Shown here in pieces: positions 27,436 through 36,487 of a stretch of DNA of 64,000 nt. The translations under genes and the position numbers were made by a program. Below the pieces are notes generated by a model. It was not told where the DNA came from. It saw only the letters and a program-made list of their open reading frames with translations, and did no database searches. The DNA lies in the NCBI RefSeq assembly GCF_016031625.1, contig NZ_JACCHP010000016.1:1-64000 (forward strand). The letters are read 5' to 3'. The stretch is from Bradyrhizobium agreste (GTDB lineage Bacteria; Pseudomonadota; Alphaproteobacteria; Rhizobiales; Xanthobacteraceae). Position 1 is the stretch's first letter. Every line of letters begins with the position of its first letter.

Positions 27436-28732
27436 TGGCGCGTCGTCCTGCCCGCGCGCCGATAACGTCTATCTCAACGCACGGCTGGTCGGGCGGCTGC
27501 GGCGCGAGAGCAGCGGCGCAACCGATTTCCAGTACGACAAGCAGGGGCTCGCGTGGGAAAATGCCATCCCCGTTTCGGTGTCGCTGCCATTGCGGGAGGA
27601 TCGTTATATCGGCGATCCCGTCGTCGCTGTTTTGACAATCTTCTGCCTGACAATGACGACATCCGCCGTTGCTGATGGCGCCGACGCTTACAGCCTGCTC
27701 TCCGCAATTGGCCGCGATTGCATCGGCGCGCTGCAATTCCTTCCCGACGGTGCCGCACCCGGCGCTGCCGGCATCATTGATGGCCGTGCCGCTAGCGATC
27801 AGGAGATCGCCGCCATTCTGGGCAATCTTGCTAGCAATCCGCTCGGCATCGGCCCTGACCAGGACTTCCGCATTTCTCTCGCGGGCGCGCAAGAAAAGAC
27901 AGCGCTGCTTTACTGGAAAGACAAGTGGCACGTGCCTCATGGCATGACCGCAACTACGCACATTATCAAGCCGCAGATCGGGAAGTTGCCGAACGGAATC
28001 GACCTGACCGGCAGTGTTGAAAACGAGCACCTCTGCCTTGAGCTGGTTGCGGCACTCGGTTTGCCTGTCGCCAAATCAAGCATCATCGATTTCGCCGGGC
28101 GTCGCGTGCTCGCAGTTGAGCGGTTCGATCGCATCTGGACGCGCGACGGCCGCCTGTTGCGGCTGCCGCAGGAAGACTGCTGCCAGGCGCTGTCCGTTCC
28201 ACCCGCGCGAAAGTATGAATCCGATGGCGGACCCGGCATCCGTAAAATCTCGGATTTCCTCAAGGGCAGCGATACGCCTGAGGACGACCAGGCCATTTTC
28301 TTCAAGGCGCAGATTGTGTGCTGGCTGCTTGCCGCCACCGATGGCCACGCGAAGAATTTTAGCATTCATTTGGCGCCGGGCGGACGTTTTCATCTTGCCC
28401 CCCTTTACGACATCATTTCGACCCAACCGAGCTTGGACGCTGGACAGATCAGCCAAAACCAAATGAAGCTGGCCATGGCGATCGGCAGCAACCGGCATTA
28501 CGTCGTCCACACGGTTCTCGGCCGACATTTCGTGCAGACTGCGAAAAGCTGCGGTCTACCCGACAAAACAGTCAAGGTTGTCATCCAGCAGCTCGGCGAT
28601 ACAGCCGCAAAAGCCATAGATCAGGTGCTGAATGCGCTTCCAAAAGGATTTCCGGAGAAGATGGCCATATCGATTGCCGATGGCGCGAAGCGCCGTGTGA
28701 GTTCGCTGGCTGTGCTCAACAATCGTGAATGA
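27434..28732 (+). pseudogene. hipA: HipA-type Ser/Thr kinase toxin (module 1), frameshifted in the N-terminal part
   Basis: The ATG overlapping hipB starts MARRPARAP, but the expected continuation NVYLNARLVGRLRRE is in another frame, so a one-base change lies near 27462. Between about 27632 and 27672 the conserved FDNLLPDNDDIRR is found in a neighbouring frame and the main frame reads LTIFCLTMTTS instead, so two compensating indels have scrambled this block. The kinase core is intact: SLAGAQEKTAL, THIIKP, ERFDR, LPQEDCCQAL, DGHAKNFS and APLYDI. HipA phosphorylates a tRNA synthetase and stops growth. With a broken start the toxin is probably inactive, although sequencing error should be excluded. 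Confidence 0.7.
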
Positions 28733-28744
28733 TCGCCGGTTTGC

Positions 28745-29190
28745 GCAAGCTGCCAGCCGGCTACGATGACCTCCGTGAACGGTGGTGGCAGGAAGACCGG
28801 ATCGACCAATCCGAACCTGGAAGCTGCCTACCGGAGGAGCAGCAGCGCGATCAGCAACAGGGAGCGTTGCCCGAAAGCAGCCAACCAGCGGCTCAGCCAG
28901 TCGGCGTTGGCATCCGACAGAACCCGCTTCTTGTGGCCGCCGATCTGGCCGGGCGCCAGCCCACCGGTATCACGCCTCAGGTTCTTCCACTTCGTCACGC
29001 AGGAGGGGCTGATCTGGAGCGCCTCTGCGATCGAACGAACCGTCTCGCCCGCGTCAGCGCGAGCCAAGGCGCGTTCACGATGTCTTCCGAATAGGGACCG
29101 TCATCCATGCTGGCCTCCGCCCTCCAGCATGGAGGTTGAATCAGAAATCGTTCCCGGTGGGAATCCCGATTCCAGTCAAAAACAACATGC
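28745..29190 (-). pseudogene. IS630-type transposase N-terminal remnant
   Basis: On the minus strand DGPYSEDIVNAPWLALTRAR and, in the next frame, ARADAGETVRSIAEALQIS, SCVTKWKN and GQIGGHKKRVLSD are the helix-turn-helix half of an IS630-type transposase. A frameshift lies near 29060 and the DDE half is missing. Confidence 0.6.
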
Positions 29191-29275
29191 TCTCTAGTCA
29201 TCTGGAACGCAAGTTCGTGACATTAGTTGATCGCTCGAATCTCTAGAGAGGAGAGCGCTCGTTGCGAATGCAGGT

Positions 29276-30407
29276 GTGAAAGGCCGGCCGATCGCGCCGT
29301 TGTTGCTGAGTCCGCAGGAGCGGGCGTACTTGGAGAGGCAAGTTCGTCGTCATCGCGTAGCCCGATCGCTATCTGAGCGGTGCCGCGCGATCCTGCAGTG
29401 TGCAGATGGTCTGCCAAGCAAGTCTGTGGCTGCCTTGGCATCCATGAACACACCGTTGGCAAGTGGCGCCGCCGATTCTTGAAGGATCGCTGTGATGGTC
29501 TGCTTGACGAAGCCCGCCCTGGCCGTCCTCGAACCATCGACGACGATCAGGTTGCTGAGGTAATCGAGCGGACATTGCGTACGACGCCGCCCGACGCGAC
29601 GCGATCCGCTCGATGGCTGCGGAACGCTCGATGGCTGCGGAAACTGGCTTTTCTCACACCACGATCCGCCGGATGTGGGCGGCGTTCGGCTTGCAGCCGC
29701 ACCGCAGCCAGACATTTAAACTGTCGAGCGATCCGCTATTCGTCGATAAGGTGCGCGATATTGTCGGGCTTTACCTGTCCCCACCGAACCGAGCCGTTGT
29801 CCTCAGTGTCGATGAGAAAAGCCAGATCCAGGCACTCGATCGCGAGCAGCCAGTCTTGCCGATGATGCCTGGGGTGCCGGAACGTCGCACGCACAGCTAT
29901 GTGCGGCATGGTACGACCACGCTGTTTGCCGCGCTCGATGTCGCTTCCGGCTTCGTCATTGGCAAATGCTACAAGCGCCATCGGGCGGTCGAGTTCTTGA
30001 AGTTCCTCAAAGAGATCGACGCTCAAATCCCTGAGGGGCTCGCTGTCCATATCGTCATGGACAACTACGCCACCCACAAGACGCCCAGGATCAAAGCGTG
30101 GCTCGCTCGCCGGCCGCACTATCATGTCCACTTCACGCCGACTTCCGCCTCATGGATCAATCAGATCGAGCGCTGGTTCGCTGAACTCACGAGAAAGCAG
30201 ATCCAGCGAGGTGTTCACACCTCCGTCAGGCAGCTCGAGGCCGACATCCGTACCTTCATCGAACGGCACAACGATAGCCCGAAGCCCTTCAAATGGACCA
30301 AGTCCGCAGACCAGATCTTGGCTTCCCGTCAAACGCTTCTGCCACAAAGCCCAGCAGACTTTATGTGGCGAACTTTAGGTTCACGTGACCAGGGCGCGGA
30401 CTTATAA
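29276..30407 (+). pseudogene. IS630-family transposase with two frameshifts
   Basis: The parts read, in order and in different frames: LSPQERAYLERQVRRH, LGIHEHTVGKWRRRF with EARPGRPRTI, and then FSHTTIRRMWAAFGL through the DDE domain (VLSVDEKSQIQALDR, HIVMDNYATHK, WINQIERWFAELTRK). Frameshifts lie near 29440 and 29620. The third segment alone is 264 residues and looks undamaged. Confidence 0.8.
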
Positions 30408-31127
30408 TGCGCGGCCAGCCATAGGCGGATAGATGCGAGTTGGACGAAGGCAAGGTAGTATCCTGCAAGCCTGTCGTAGCGCGTCGCACCCGACGGCACT
30501 GCTTGATCCTGTTGAAGAACCGTTCGACGAGGTTGCGAGCGCGATAGAGGTACGGGCTAAAGCAGATGGATCGCTGTGATTGCTTTTCGGCGGGATGTTG
30601 GCCCACGCGCCCTTCTTCATGGCAAGCTCCCTAATCCAGTCGGCGTCATAGCCACGGTCGGCAAGGAGCATTGATCCGGATTTGAGACGAGATAGCAGTT
30701 TTCCGGCAAGTCGAACATCGTGCGCCTCGCCGGGGCTCAACGCAAGCCCTATCGGTAGATCATTGCTATCGACCACCGCGTGGATTTTGCTTGTAAGACC
30801 GTCGCGTGACCTTCCCATCGATTGGCGCTGGTTTCTTGTGATACAGGCCCCATGTTGATGGACGCGAACAATGGACGTATCGATCATCTGCACGGCAGCA
30901 TCATGGGCACCACCCAGTACGCTCAGGAGCTTGGGCCACACGCCCGCCCGTCGCCAGCGAACGAACCGATTGTAGCAGGTCGTGTACGGATCGAAGCTTT
31001 CCGGCAGGTCGCGCCACAGTGCCCCGGATCGCAAGACCCAGAAGATGCCATTGAGGACACGACGGTCATTCGCTCGTGGCACGCCGCGGGATTTATTCGG
31101 CAGCATCGGCTTAATGGCAAACCACAC
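30402..31127 (-). pseudogene. IS5-family transposase, frameshifted at the 3' end
   Basis: The 5' part reads PNKSRGVPRANDRRVLNGIF, LRSGALWRDLPE, MIDTSIVRVHQHGA and LADRGYDADWIRE, typical of IS5-type (IS1031-like) DDE transposases. The C-terminal block YLYRARNLVERFFNRIKQCR lies in a second frame and ATRYDRLAGYYLAF in a third, so two shifts separate the last catalytic Glu region from the rest. It adjoins the IS630 pseudogene without a gap. Confidence 0.75.
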
Positions 31128-31313
31128 TTAGTCCGTGAGTTCGTAGCGCATGATTCGAGCCCTTCCGATGGATGGCTTGAATCATGGCTCGGCTGGCAGG
31201 CTCAACTGGTCGTTATGCACCCGAAAGCGGACCTATTATACTCACCTTGAGTTTTGTAGTTCGTGACCCTTAGCGGGCGCGACCAGCTTGCGCGGTTAAG
31301 AGCCCAAGGAGGG

Positions 31314-31922
31314 TCAATCTGAGATCTTTCTCCAAGCGCCGTCAATTTTCTGCCAGGTGCCGCTAGGTTGGCACGGATTGTTCGGATTCGGCCTCATCCG
31401 TATTGTACTGACTCCGGGTCCAATCATCCCCGGCCCAAAATTTTCCGGTCTAAACGACAGGTCGACCGGGTCACACTCTGCCAGACGCGCGCTGTTCTTC
31501 TGTTCATTCGGCGCAATGAATTCTGTTGCGCCGCGACCGCCGGGCACGGGTGCAACCGGAATGAGGATTCCTCTCAAGTCCTTATAGACATCAAGTTTAC
31601 ACTTCCTGACATCGTCGAGAGTTGCTCGGAGTTCCTCTCGTCCGACGCTGTCGTATGCGCTCTTCGATACGTCGGGAGACACCGTAACACCAAGGTCGCC
31701 TAACTTCTTAAGGAGGCCGCTGACTTCTACTTGCACCTGCCCCTTTATCTTCATGTCGCTTGAGCTGCCGCGCGTCGCGACTATGCCGCAGATCTTGTCG
31801 GCGGTGGTCGTGATATGGTCTAGGGCTTTTGCAATATCCTGCGCTTGCGCACCACAAACCCAAATAGGGGCCAAGCCGCACGCAGCAGCAATAAGTCCAC
31901 CTGCGAGCATGCGTTGCACCAT
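31314..31922 (-). CDS. Exported hypothetical protein
   Basis: 202 residues starting at ATG 31922, with GGAG 8 bases upstream. The N-terminus MVQRMLAGGLIAAACGLAPI with the end WVCGAQAQD is a signal peptide, probably cleaved after AQA. The mature part has a helical, amphipathic segment and a Pro/Asn/Gly-rich C-terminus (RPENFGPGMIGPG, PNPNNPCQPSG). I do not recognise a domain. Likely periplasmic. It stands alone between IS remnants and is intact. Confidence 0.6.
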   Translation of the reverse strand: MVQRMLAGGLIAAACGLAPIWVCGAQAQDIAKALDHITTTADKICGIVATRGSSSDMKIKGQVQVEVSGLLKKLGDLGVTVSPDVSKSAYDSVGREELRATLDDVRKCKLDVYKDLRGILIPVAPVPGGRGATEFIAPNEQKNSARLAECDPVDLSFRPENFGPGMIGPGVSTIRMRPNPNNPCQPSGTWQKIDGAWRKISD

Positions 31923-32063
31923 ATCTGGCACTCCATGCTATGAAGGACGAGGTAGCCTATCTGATTGCAACCATCTGTTGCAATAGCGAAACCGGGCCCT
32001 ACGCGACCGCAGAGATTGAAGCCCGGCCGTTAGCGATCCTCATTCTGGGGACGACTGCTGCTT

Positions 32064-32172
32064 TTGGCCCATCTGCGAAGTGACGGCACGTTTGAGTGAG
32101 GTCCGGTCCGTGGGGCATTGCGGACCTGATTTACTCAGGTTGAGTTCGTCGCATTTGACCCCAAGCAGACGA
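32064..32172. repeat. Intergenic repeat element, copy 1
   Basis: TGGCCCATCTGCGAAGTGAC ... GAGGTCCGG ... GCGGACCTGATTTACTCAGG ... TTGAGTTCGTCGCA-TTTGACCC aligns by eye along ~108 bp with 39893-40000. It is non-coding in both places. Similar TGGCCCAT...TTTGACCC sequences recur, in my recollection, in Bradyrhizobium genomes. Confidence 0.6.
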
Positions 32173-32325
32173 ATTCGCACGGGTTGCCATTGGCAGAAGT
32201 GTCGACGTGAGCGATTTCCTACCGACGCGGATCGCCCCGCCGACCTGCCGACACCTTACCGGCCCCGCGACCGCGGACACGTGACTTCACAGACCACACA
32301 AGTAGCCGCGCAAACAATTCCGTAT

Positions 32326-32814
32326 TCAGCAATTCCCAGTGGTCCCTGCGCAGCCGGGCTTAGGCGCGCAGCTATGACAATCTTCACACGGACTACTGAC
32401 GCTGTTCCTTCTTTGGCACGGACCGCAGCCGAGGTTTTGATCAGGCCAGCCTCCACACGGACTGTCCGCAAAGGCCGAGCGCGAGAAGGCGGAGGCGAAG
32501 GCCGCGAAAGCTGCTGCGCGCACAAGGAGGGGCCAAAGAGCCCGACGCGAGGTGGTGGTGCTCTGCAAGCCATCCTGATTATTGAGAACGGTGGCCTTTC
32601 TTGCAAATGCGACGACATGTGCGAGCCACAGGGCGGTTAGTGCGAAGGCACCAGTCATAACGAACGGGAATAGTGCAGCCCAATTTGCCCAACCGGCGAG
32701 AGCTGTCAGTGACCACCCCGCGCCGGCCGCTAGGAAGGCCTTGCGAATACAATTCGGACATTGACCAAGACTTCCAACGAGAGATGCGGTTGAGCGAGCC
32801 AATACAGCGTTCAT
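32326..32814 (-). CDS. Small membrane protein with cysteine-rich C-terminus
   Basis: Start ATG 32814 follows GGAGGGTAAC, a very good ribosome site. Near the N-terminus is a CPNC motif (GQCPNCIRKAFL), then a hydrophobic region with two possible membrane segments (around LTALAGWANWAALFPFVMTG and FALTALWLAHVVAFA). A second hydrophobic stretch, LLVRAAAFAAFASAFSRSAF, ends like a signal peptide at AFA|DSPC. The last ~45 residues contain eight Cys, including CEDCHSC. The second half looks like a secreted Cys-rich peptide fused to a membrane protein, or two genes joined in one frame. No family recognised; metal binding or redox activity is possible. Confidence 0.55.
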   Translation of the reverse strand: MNAVLARSTASLVGSLGQCPNCIRKAFLAAGAGWSLTALAGWANWAALFPFVMTGAFALTALWLAHVVAFARKATVLNNQDGLQSTTTSRRALWPLLVRAAAFAAFASAFSRSAFADSPCGGWPDQNLGCGPCQRRNSVSSPCEDCHSCAPKPGCAGTTGNC

Positions 32815-33255
32815 GTTACCCTCCACAAGAGCACCGACGAGAAAGGTAATCGTTGTCACGCCTTTTCGATTTCAAAATGCTGCACTTGCAATATGTTCAC
32901 GCAACAACTCTCAGGAATATACCGCCAGTGGTTTGTTGGATTACTTGAATTCAATCAGAGAGACTATTAGTCGCAGACCGGTCAGCGCGACTTACGCAAG
33001 CGTCGGGTGGGATCATTCGGATCCGCTACTGCGAAGGTTGATGGTTGGCAAAGCAAAGCGGCTGGGTTATCGATCCCCAGAACAAAAACCGTATCCCGAC
33101 CCGGTTGGCGGAAATGATTGCGCGTGCCATGCCGCAAGTGTCGGACACTCGGGTCGCTACTATCCGCGCACGCATGGTCGTGCGGCAAATGAAGGTTTCT
33201 CGCACACTGCGATGTCGTCGCCCGTGATCTTTGGGCGCCTTACTGGGATGTCTTG
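32815..33255. other. No gene recognised
   Basis: About 440 bp with several short overlapping frames on the plus strand (for example one reading IARAMPQVSDTRVATIRARM) but no recognisable family and no clear ribosome site. Confidence 0.4.
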
Positions 33256-33477
33256 ATGGTGCTGTCTACGGTCCTGCGTATCAAGCGAACGCGGGATGGA
33301 AGAGAGATTGATGATGAGATCATTGCTGACGTCGCGACGCGCAAGTCGATGGCGATTGAGCAGAACCGCCGGGCCGAGTGGCGCGAGGCCGAGCTTGCCG
33401 CCGGGCGCTTTCGTGCCACATGTGACCACGCTGAGGTCGCACGGCTGTCATCGTCTGCACACGATCCGGTGCGCTAA
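33256..33477 (+). CDS. Small hypothetical protein
   Basis: A 73-residue charged frame (RTRDGREIDDEIIADVATR, then RAEWREAELAAGRF) from ATG 33256. The amino-acid pattern is that of a helical soluble protein, but there is no clear ribosome site and I do not recognise a family. Confidence 0.3.
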   Translation: MVLSTVLRIKRTRDGREIDDEIIADVATRKSMAIEQNRRAEWREAELAAGRFRATCDHAEVARLSSSAHDPVR

Positions 33478-33634
33478 TTTTAGCCACCGAGATCGGAAGT
33501 CATGGCGGACGCACCCGCACAGATGAACTTGGAACAGCCCGACGCGGGACACCGTTGAGCCTTCTCCTTAATCGGCCTACATGCACCGGATGATCTGGTG
33601 GTGGCTGTGAGCCCCGTCACGCGAGCTGTCTACT

Positions 33635-34525
33635 TCATTTGGTAAATGCCTCATATGCAGCCTGCATGAGCTGCTTCAGCAAATCGCGATGCTTCGTGAC
33701 ATCGCTAGTTTCCAACGAAAGTCTGTACGCGCCATAGTTAGCGAAGCTCAGCTGCTCTATTCCTGCTGCTTCTATTTTCTGATCGATTTCATCTGTGCGC
33801 TCTAACCGGATCGCAATATTCACGGTGCTTTTCCTAGGTCTGAATGTACAAAAGTTGAGCGGCTGGCCGTTCTTATACATCCCGATGTAGTGCTTGTTGT
33901 AGGACAGCACCAACGACGGATCGATTTCGCGTGCAATCTCCAGCAGATTATCCGCGAGCTGAACTGTGGCCTTCGAAGCTCGTTTTTCCCAGTCTGCGCG
34001 ATCTGTTGGTGGAGGCGGCGGACCTTCCTCCAGCCCGCGTTTCAGCTCATCCACTATTTTGGTAAATATCACAGTGTTATGTTGGCCCACTTTTAGAGCC
34101 TGCATTTGCAATGCGATTAATGGAATACTCCCATTGAAAAGTGAGATCACGTTGAAAAAGCGGCTGGTGATATCCTCAGCTATCAGAACCGCACAGTGAT
34201 CGTATTGCGGGTAGCGTTTCCGCTCAATGTCCCAATATTCGATCGTACGTATTATGTGCGCTTCGTCAGTAGGTCCGAGTTGGATTTCGACCTCGTAACG
34301 GCGTTCTGCTTCAGGATCAGGATCTTCAAGCAGCAAATCCAGCCTACCGGCTCTCGGCTGCATGCGCTCTTTGTCACGAAGAACCAATTCTCCCAATCCC
34401 AAGATTGACGGTTTGTCCGCAATCAGCGCTTGAACCCATTTTTCATTGAGCTCTGGATGCAGCTTCAGGGATATCCGCTCTGCGCGTACGAAATTGGCCG
34501 TAAAGTCATTGGCTTTTTCCAACAT
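33635..34525 (-). CDS. Predicted PD-(D/E)XK-like nuclease with DUF5655-type C-terminus
   Basis: 296 residues from ATG 34525, preceded by GGGGGA. Residues ~55-85 read GRLDLLLED...ERRYEVEIQLG, which resembles the Asp ... Glu-x-(Lys/Gln) core of restriction-like nucleases. The C-terminus (LSYNKHYIGMYKNG, FANYGAYRLSLE, HRDLLKQLMQAAYEAF) fits DUF5655. Such proteins are common in mobile regions and may take part in DNA restriction or repair. The catalytic Lys appears replaced by Gln, so activity is uncertain. The gene is intact. Confidence 0.6.
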   Translation of the reverse strand: MLEKANDFTANFVRAERISLKLHPELNEKWVQALIADKPSILGLGELVLRDKERMQPRAGRLDLLLEDPDPEAERRYEVEIQLGPTDEAHIIRTIEYWDIERKRYPQYDHCAVLIAEDITSRFFNVISLFNGSIPLIALQMQALKVGQHNTVIFTKIVDELKRGLEEGPPPPPTDRADWEKRASKATVQLADNLLEIAREIDPSLVLSYNKHYIGMYKNGQPLNFCTFRPRKSTVNIAIRLERTDEIDQKIEAAGIEQLSFANYGAYRLSLETSDVTKHRDLLKQLMQAAYEAFTK

Positions 34526-34689
34526 GTGATCCCCCGGAAATGGGCGGATTTTAGCTCCGCCGCTCTCTTCGTCATCAATGCGCCTTTAGCTTAGCAAAGT
34601 TTGGCTGACAGACACCTCTAAATCTCGCGATCGAGGGCGCAGCCTGCATATGGGAGGCTGGCGATCCCTACCATCATCACTTATTGCTC

Positions 34690-35300
34690 CGATCTTAGAA
34701 CTCGCGCTTCATCGCCGGGTGCTGCCGGGTCTTCACCTTCATCCAGTGCTTGGTCCTGCCGTCCTGATACGGCCTCAAGCCCCAGTTTGCATCCAGCTCG
34801 AAAGAGATCAGGCCCAAGCTCGCCACGTTCGAAAGGGATTGATGAAGACGCCCTCGGGGCGCCGCGCCAGCAGTCGCTCCAAGTTCGCCTTCCGCATCGA
34901 CGACGGGAGCATGCGGAAATCATCACCGCTGTCCGCGAGAATATCGAAGGCACAGAACTGTACCTCGTGGTCATGGCTTGCGCGAGTGCAGCGCGTTGAA
35001 ATCTGAGACGCCAGCGACACCCAGCACGACCGCCTCGCCGTCGAGCACGAACTGCTTCTGGCGGACCTTGCGTGCGGCTTCGACGATCCATGGATAGCGG
35101 CTAGTCCAATTGTAACCGCCGCGCGTGATCAGGCGCACGCGATCGCCATCGCGCTCTAGAAGCAAGCGATAGCCGTCGTACTTCACCTCGTGAAGCCAAT
35201 CGGGGCCGCTCGGGACCGCAATGCCCTTCGTCGGCAGGCAAAACTCAAATGAACGCATTCGGGATAAATGGGCATTTTCGGCTGATTTGCGAAATGCGGC
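34690..35300 (-). pseudogene. ATP-dependent DNA ligase (LigD-ligase-like) remnant
   Basis: Parts in three frames, in order: FCLPTKGIAVPSGPDWLHEV with the nucleotidyl-transfer lysine motif EVKYDGYRLLLERDG, then FVLDGEAVVLGVAGVSDFN; EVQFCAFDILADSGDD with SMRKANLERLLARRP; and FERGELGPDLFRAGCKLG. Frameshifts lie near 35000 and 34825. This is the small ligase found with Ku-type repair genes in rhizobia; here it is dead. Confidence 0.75.
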
Positions 35301-35332
35301 CTCAATCGAGGGCGCAAGTTCGAAATCAAGTT

Positions 35333-35560
35333 CACGGCTTGGACGGCAGATCGGGAGCGATATCGCTGCGACCGCTGTCGGCAATAACTCGCTCTACTTC
35401 CGACGCGAGCACATCAAGGTGTTCGGCCAATCTGGCAAACAACTCGCGCTTCCTGGCATCGGTCGCCAAGTCGCGAATATGAGCGCACTCAGCGGCGTCT
35501 CGGGAAAGCTTCTCGAACTGGCCTGCATGTCCTTTATTTTGCGGCCCCCATGTTCCGGCG
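35333..35560 (-). pseudogene. Small hypothetical protein remnant
   Basis: The minus-strand frame QFEKLSRDAAECAHIRDLAT, ARKRELFARLAEHLDVLASE, VERVIADSG is a helical small-protein pattern I associate with Bradyrhizobium. In this frame there is no ATG upstream (an ATG 14 codons earlier is in another frame and meets a stop), so it is probably frameshifted. Confidence 0.4.
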
Positions 35561-36374
35561 CGGGAACACTACAAATACTTGTTCAGTCCACAAGTGCACA
35601 GAGTGAAATCACCGATTGGGACTAGCGTTCGATGGCATGGCGCACTCCTCACGCGCCAGCCGTCGGACCGCCTGCCCCTATGTCCCCTCCAGCCTCGTAA
35701 GGAGGGCAGGCTGGTCCGAGGAGGTTGCGCAAGTGTCAGTCATGATTGCTCCATACGTGGATAGGGCTGGCACGCGTAGCGAACAACCTCCTGTCAGGCT
35801 GCTGAGGTTATGAGGCAGCTCCTAGGCACACCGGGCCTCGCTTTAGGGCCTTCCTATTGACCCTTGGGTCGAGATCATTGGTGACACTCGGCATGGGCAC
35901 CAAAGATTATGCGGACGATCCTCAGGATACGAACAGTTCCAGAATTAACTCGCAACAGCAACATCAAGCTTAATTCCAGAGTGTGATTGCGACCGCGCTC
36001 CGGCGCCTTAATGTCTTGCAGACCGGAAATTGCCCTGTCCGGTCCACACCGGAGAAGTCGCCGCGCCATTATACTCGGTGCGGTGGCTTCGCCACAGGTT
36101 AGCCACGCGAGCTTCAATTGAGAGAGCGGCCGGAACGCGAAACGCTTGATCTCATCGACATGCGTCGCCAACTTACGGCGCTCCGTTCTAAACATTCGAA
36201 CAATCTTCTGATTACTTCGCTGTTGAACCGCTTTTTCGTGAAGGTCGCCTTTCTGATAGAGCCAACAGACCTCGCGCCCGAACGGTATCTTCGGTTGGAA
36301 TTCGTACGAACGTTGCTAAAGGTCAAGAGATCGCGGCACGGACGAAATCTGAATAAGCCCCTTGTGATGTCGGT
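35561..36374. other. No gene recognised
   Basis: About 800 bp without a recognisable gene, between small remnants and the IS1182 element. Confidence 0.4.
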
Positions 36375-36420
36375 TGTCGTCGGTAGAGCGGACGCGGGGC
36401 CACGCTCGCTTCGACGCCTG
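36375..36420. repeat. Direct repeat copy 1 flanking the IS1182-kinase segment
   Basis: TAGAGCGGACGCGGGGCCAC followed by GCTCGCTTCGACG is identical over 33 bp to a sequence at 39241-39273, in the same orientation. The repeats bracket the IS1182 transposase and histidine kinase genes. Confidence 0.7.
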
Positions 36421-36487
36421 CTGACCCTGGCTGTGTGAAAAGTCGCGAGTCGGGTACGATTCCTCCGTTTCCAGACGGGGGATACGG

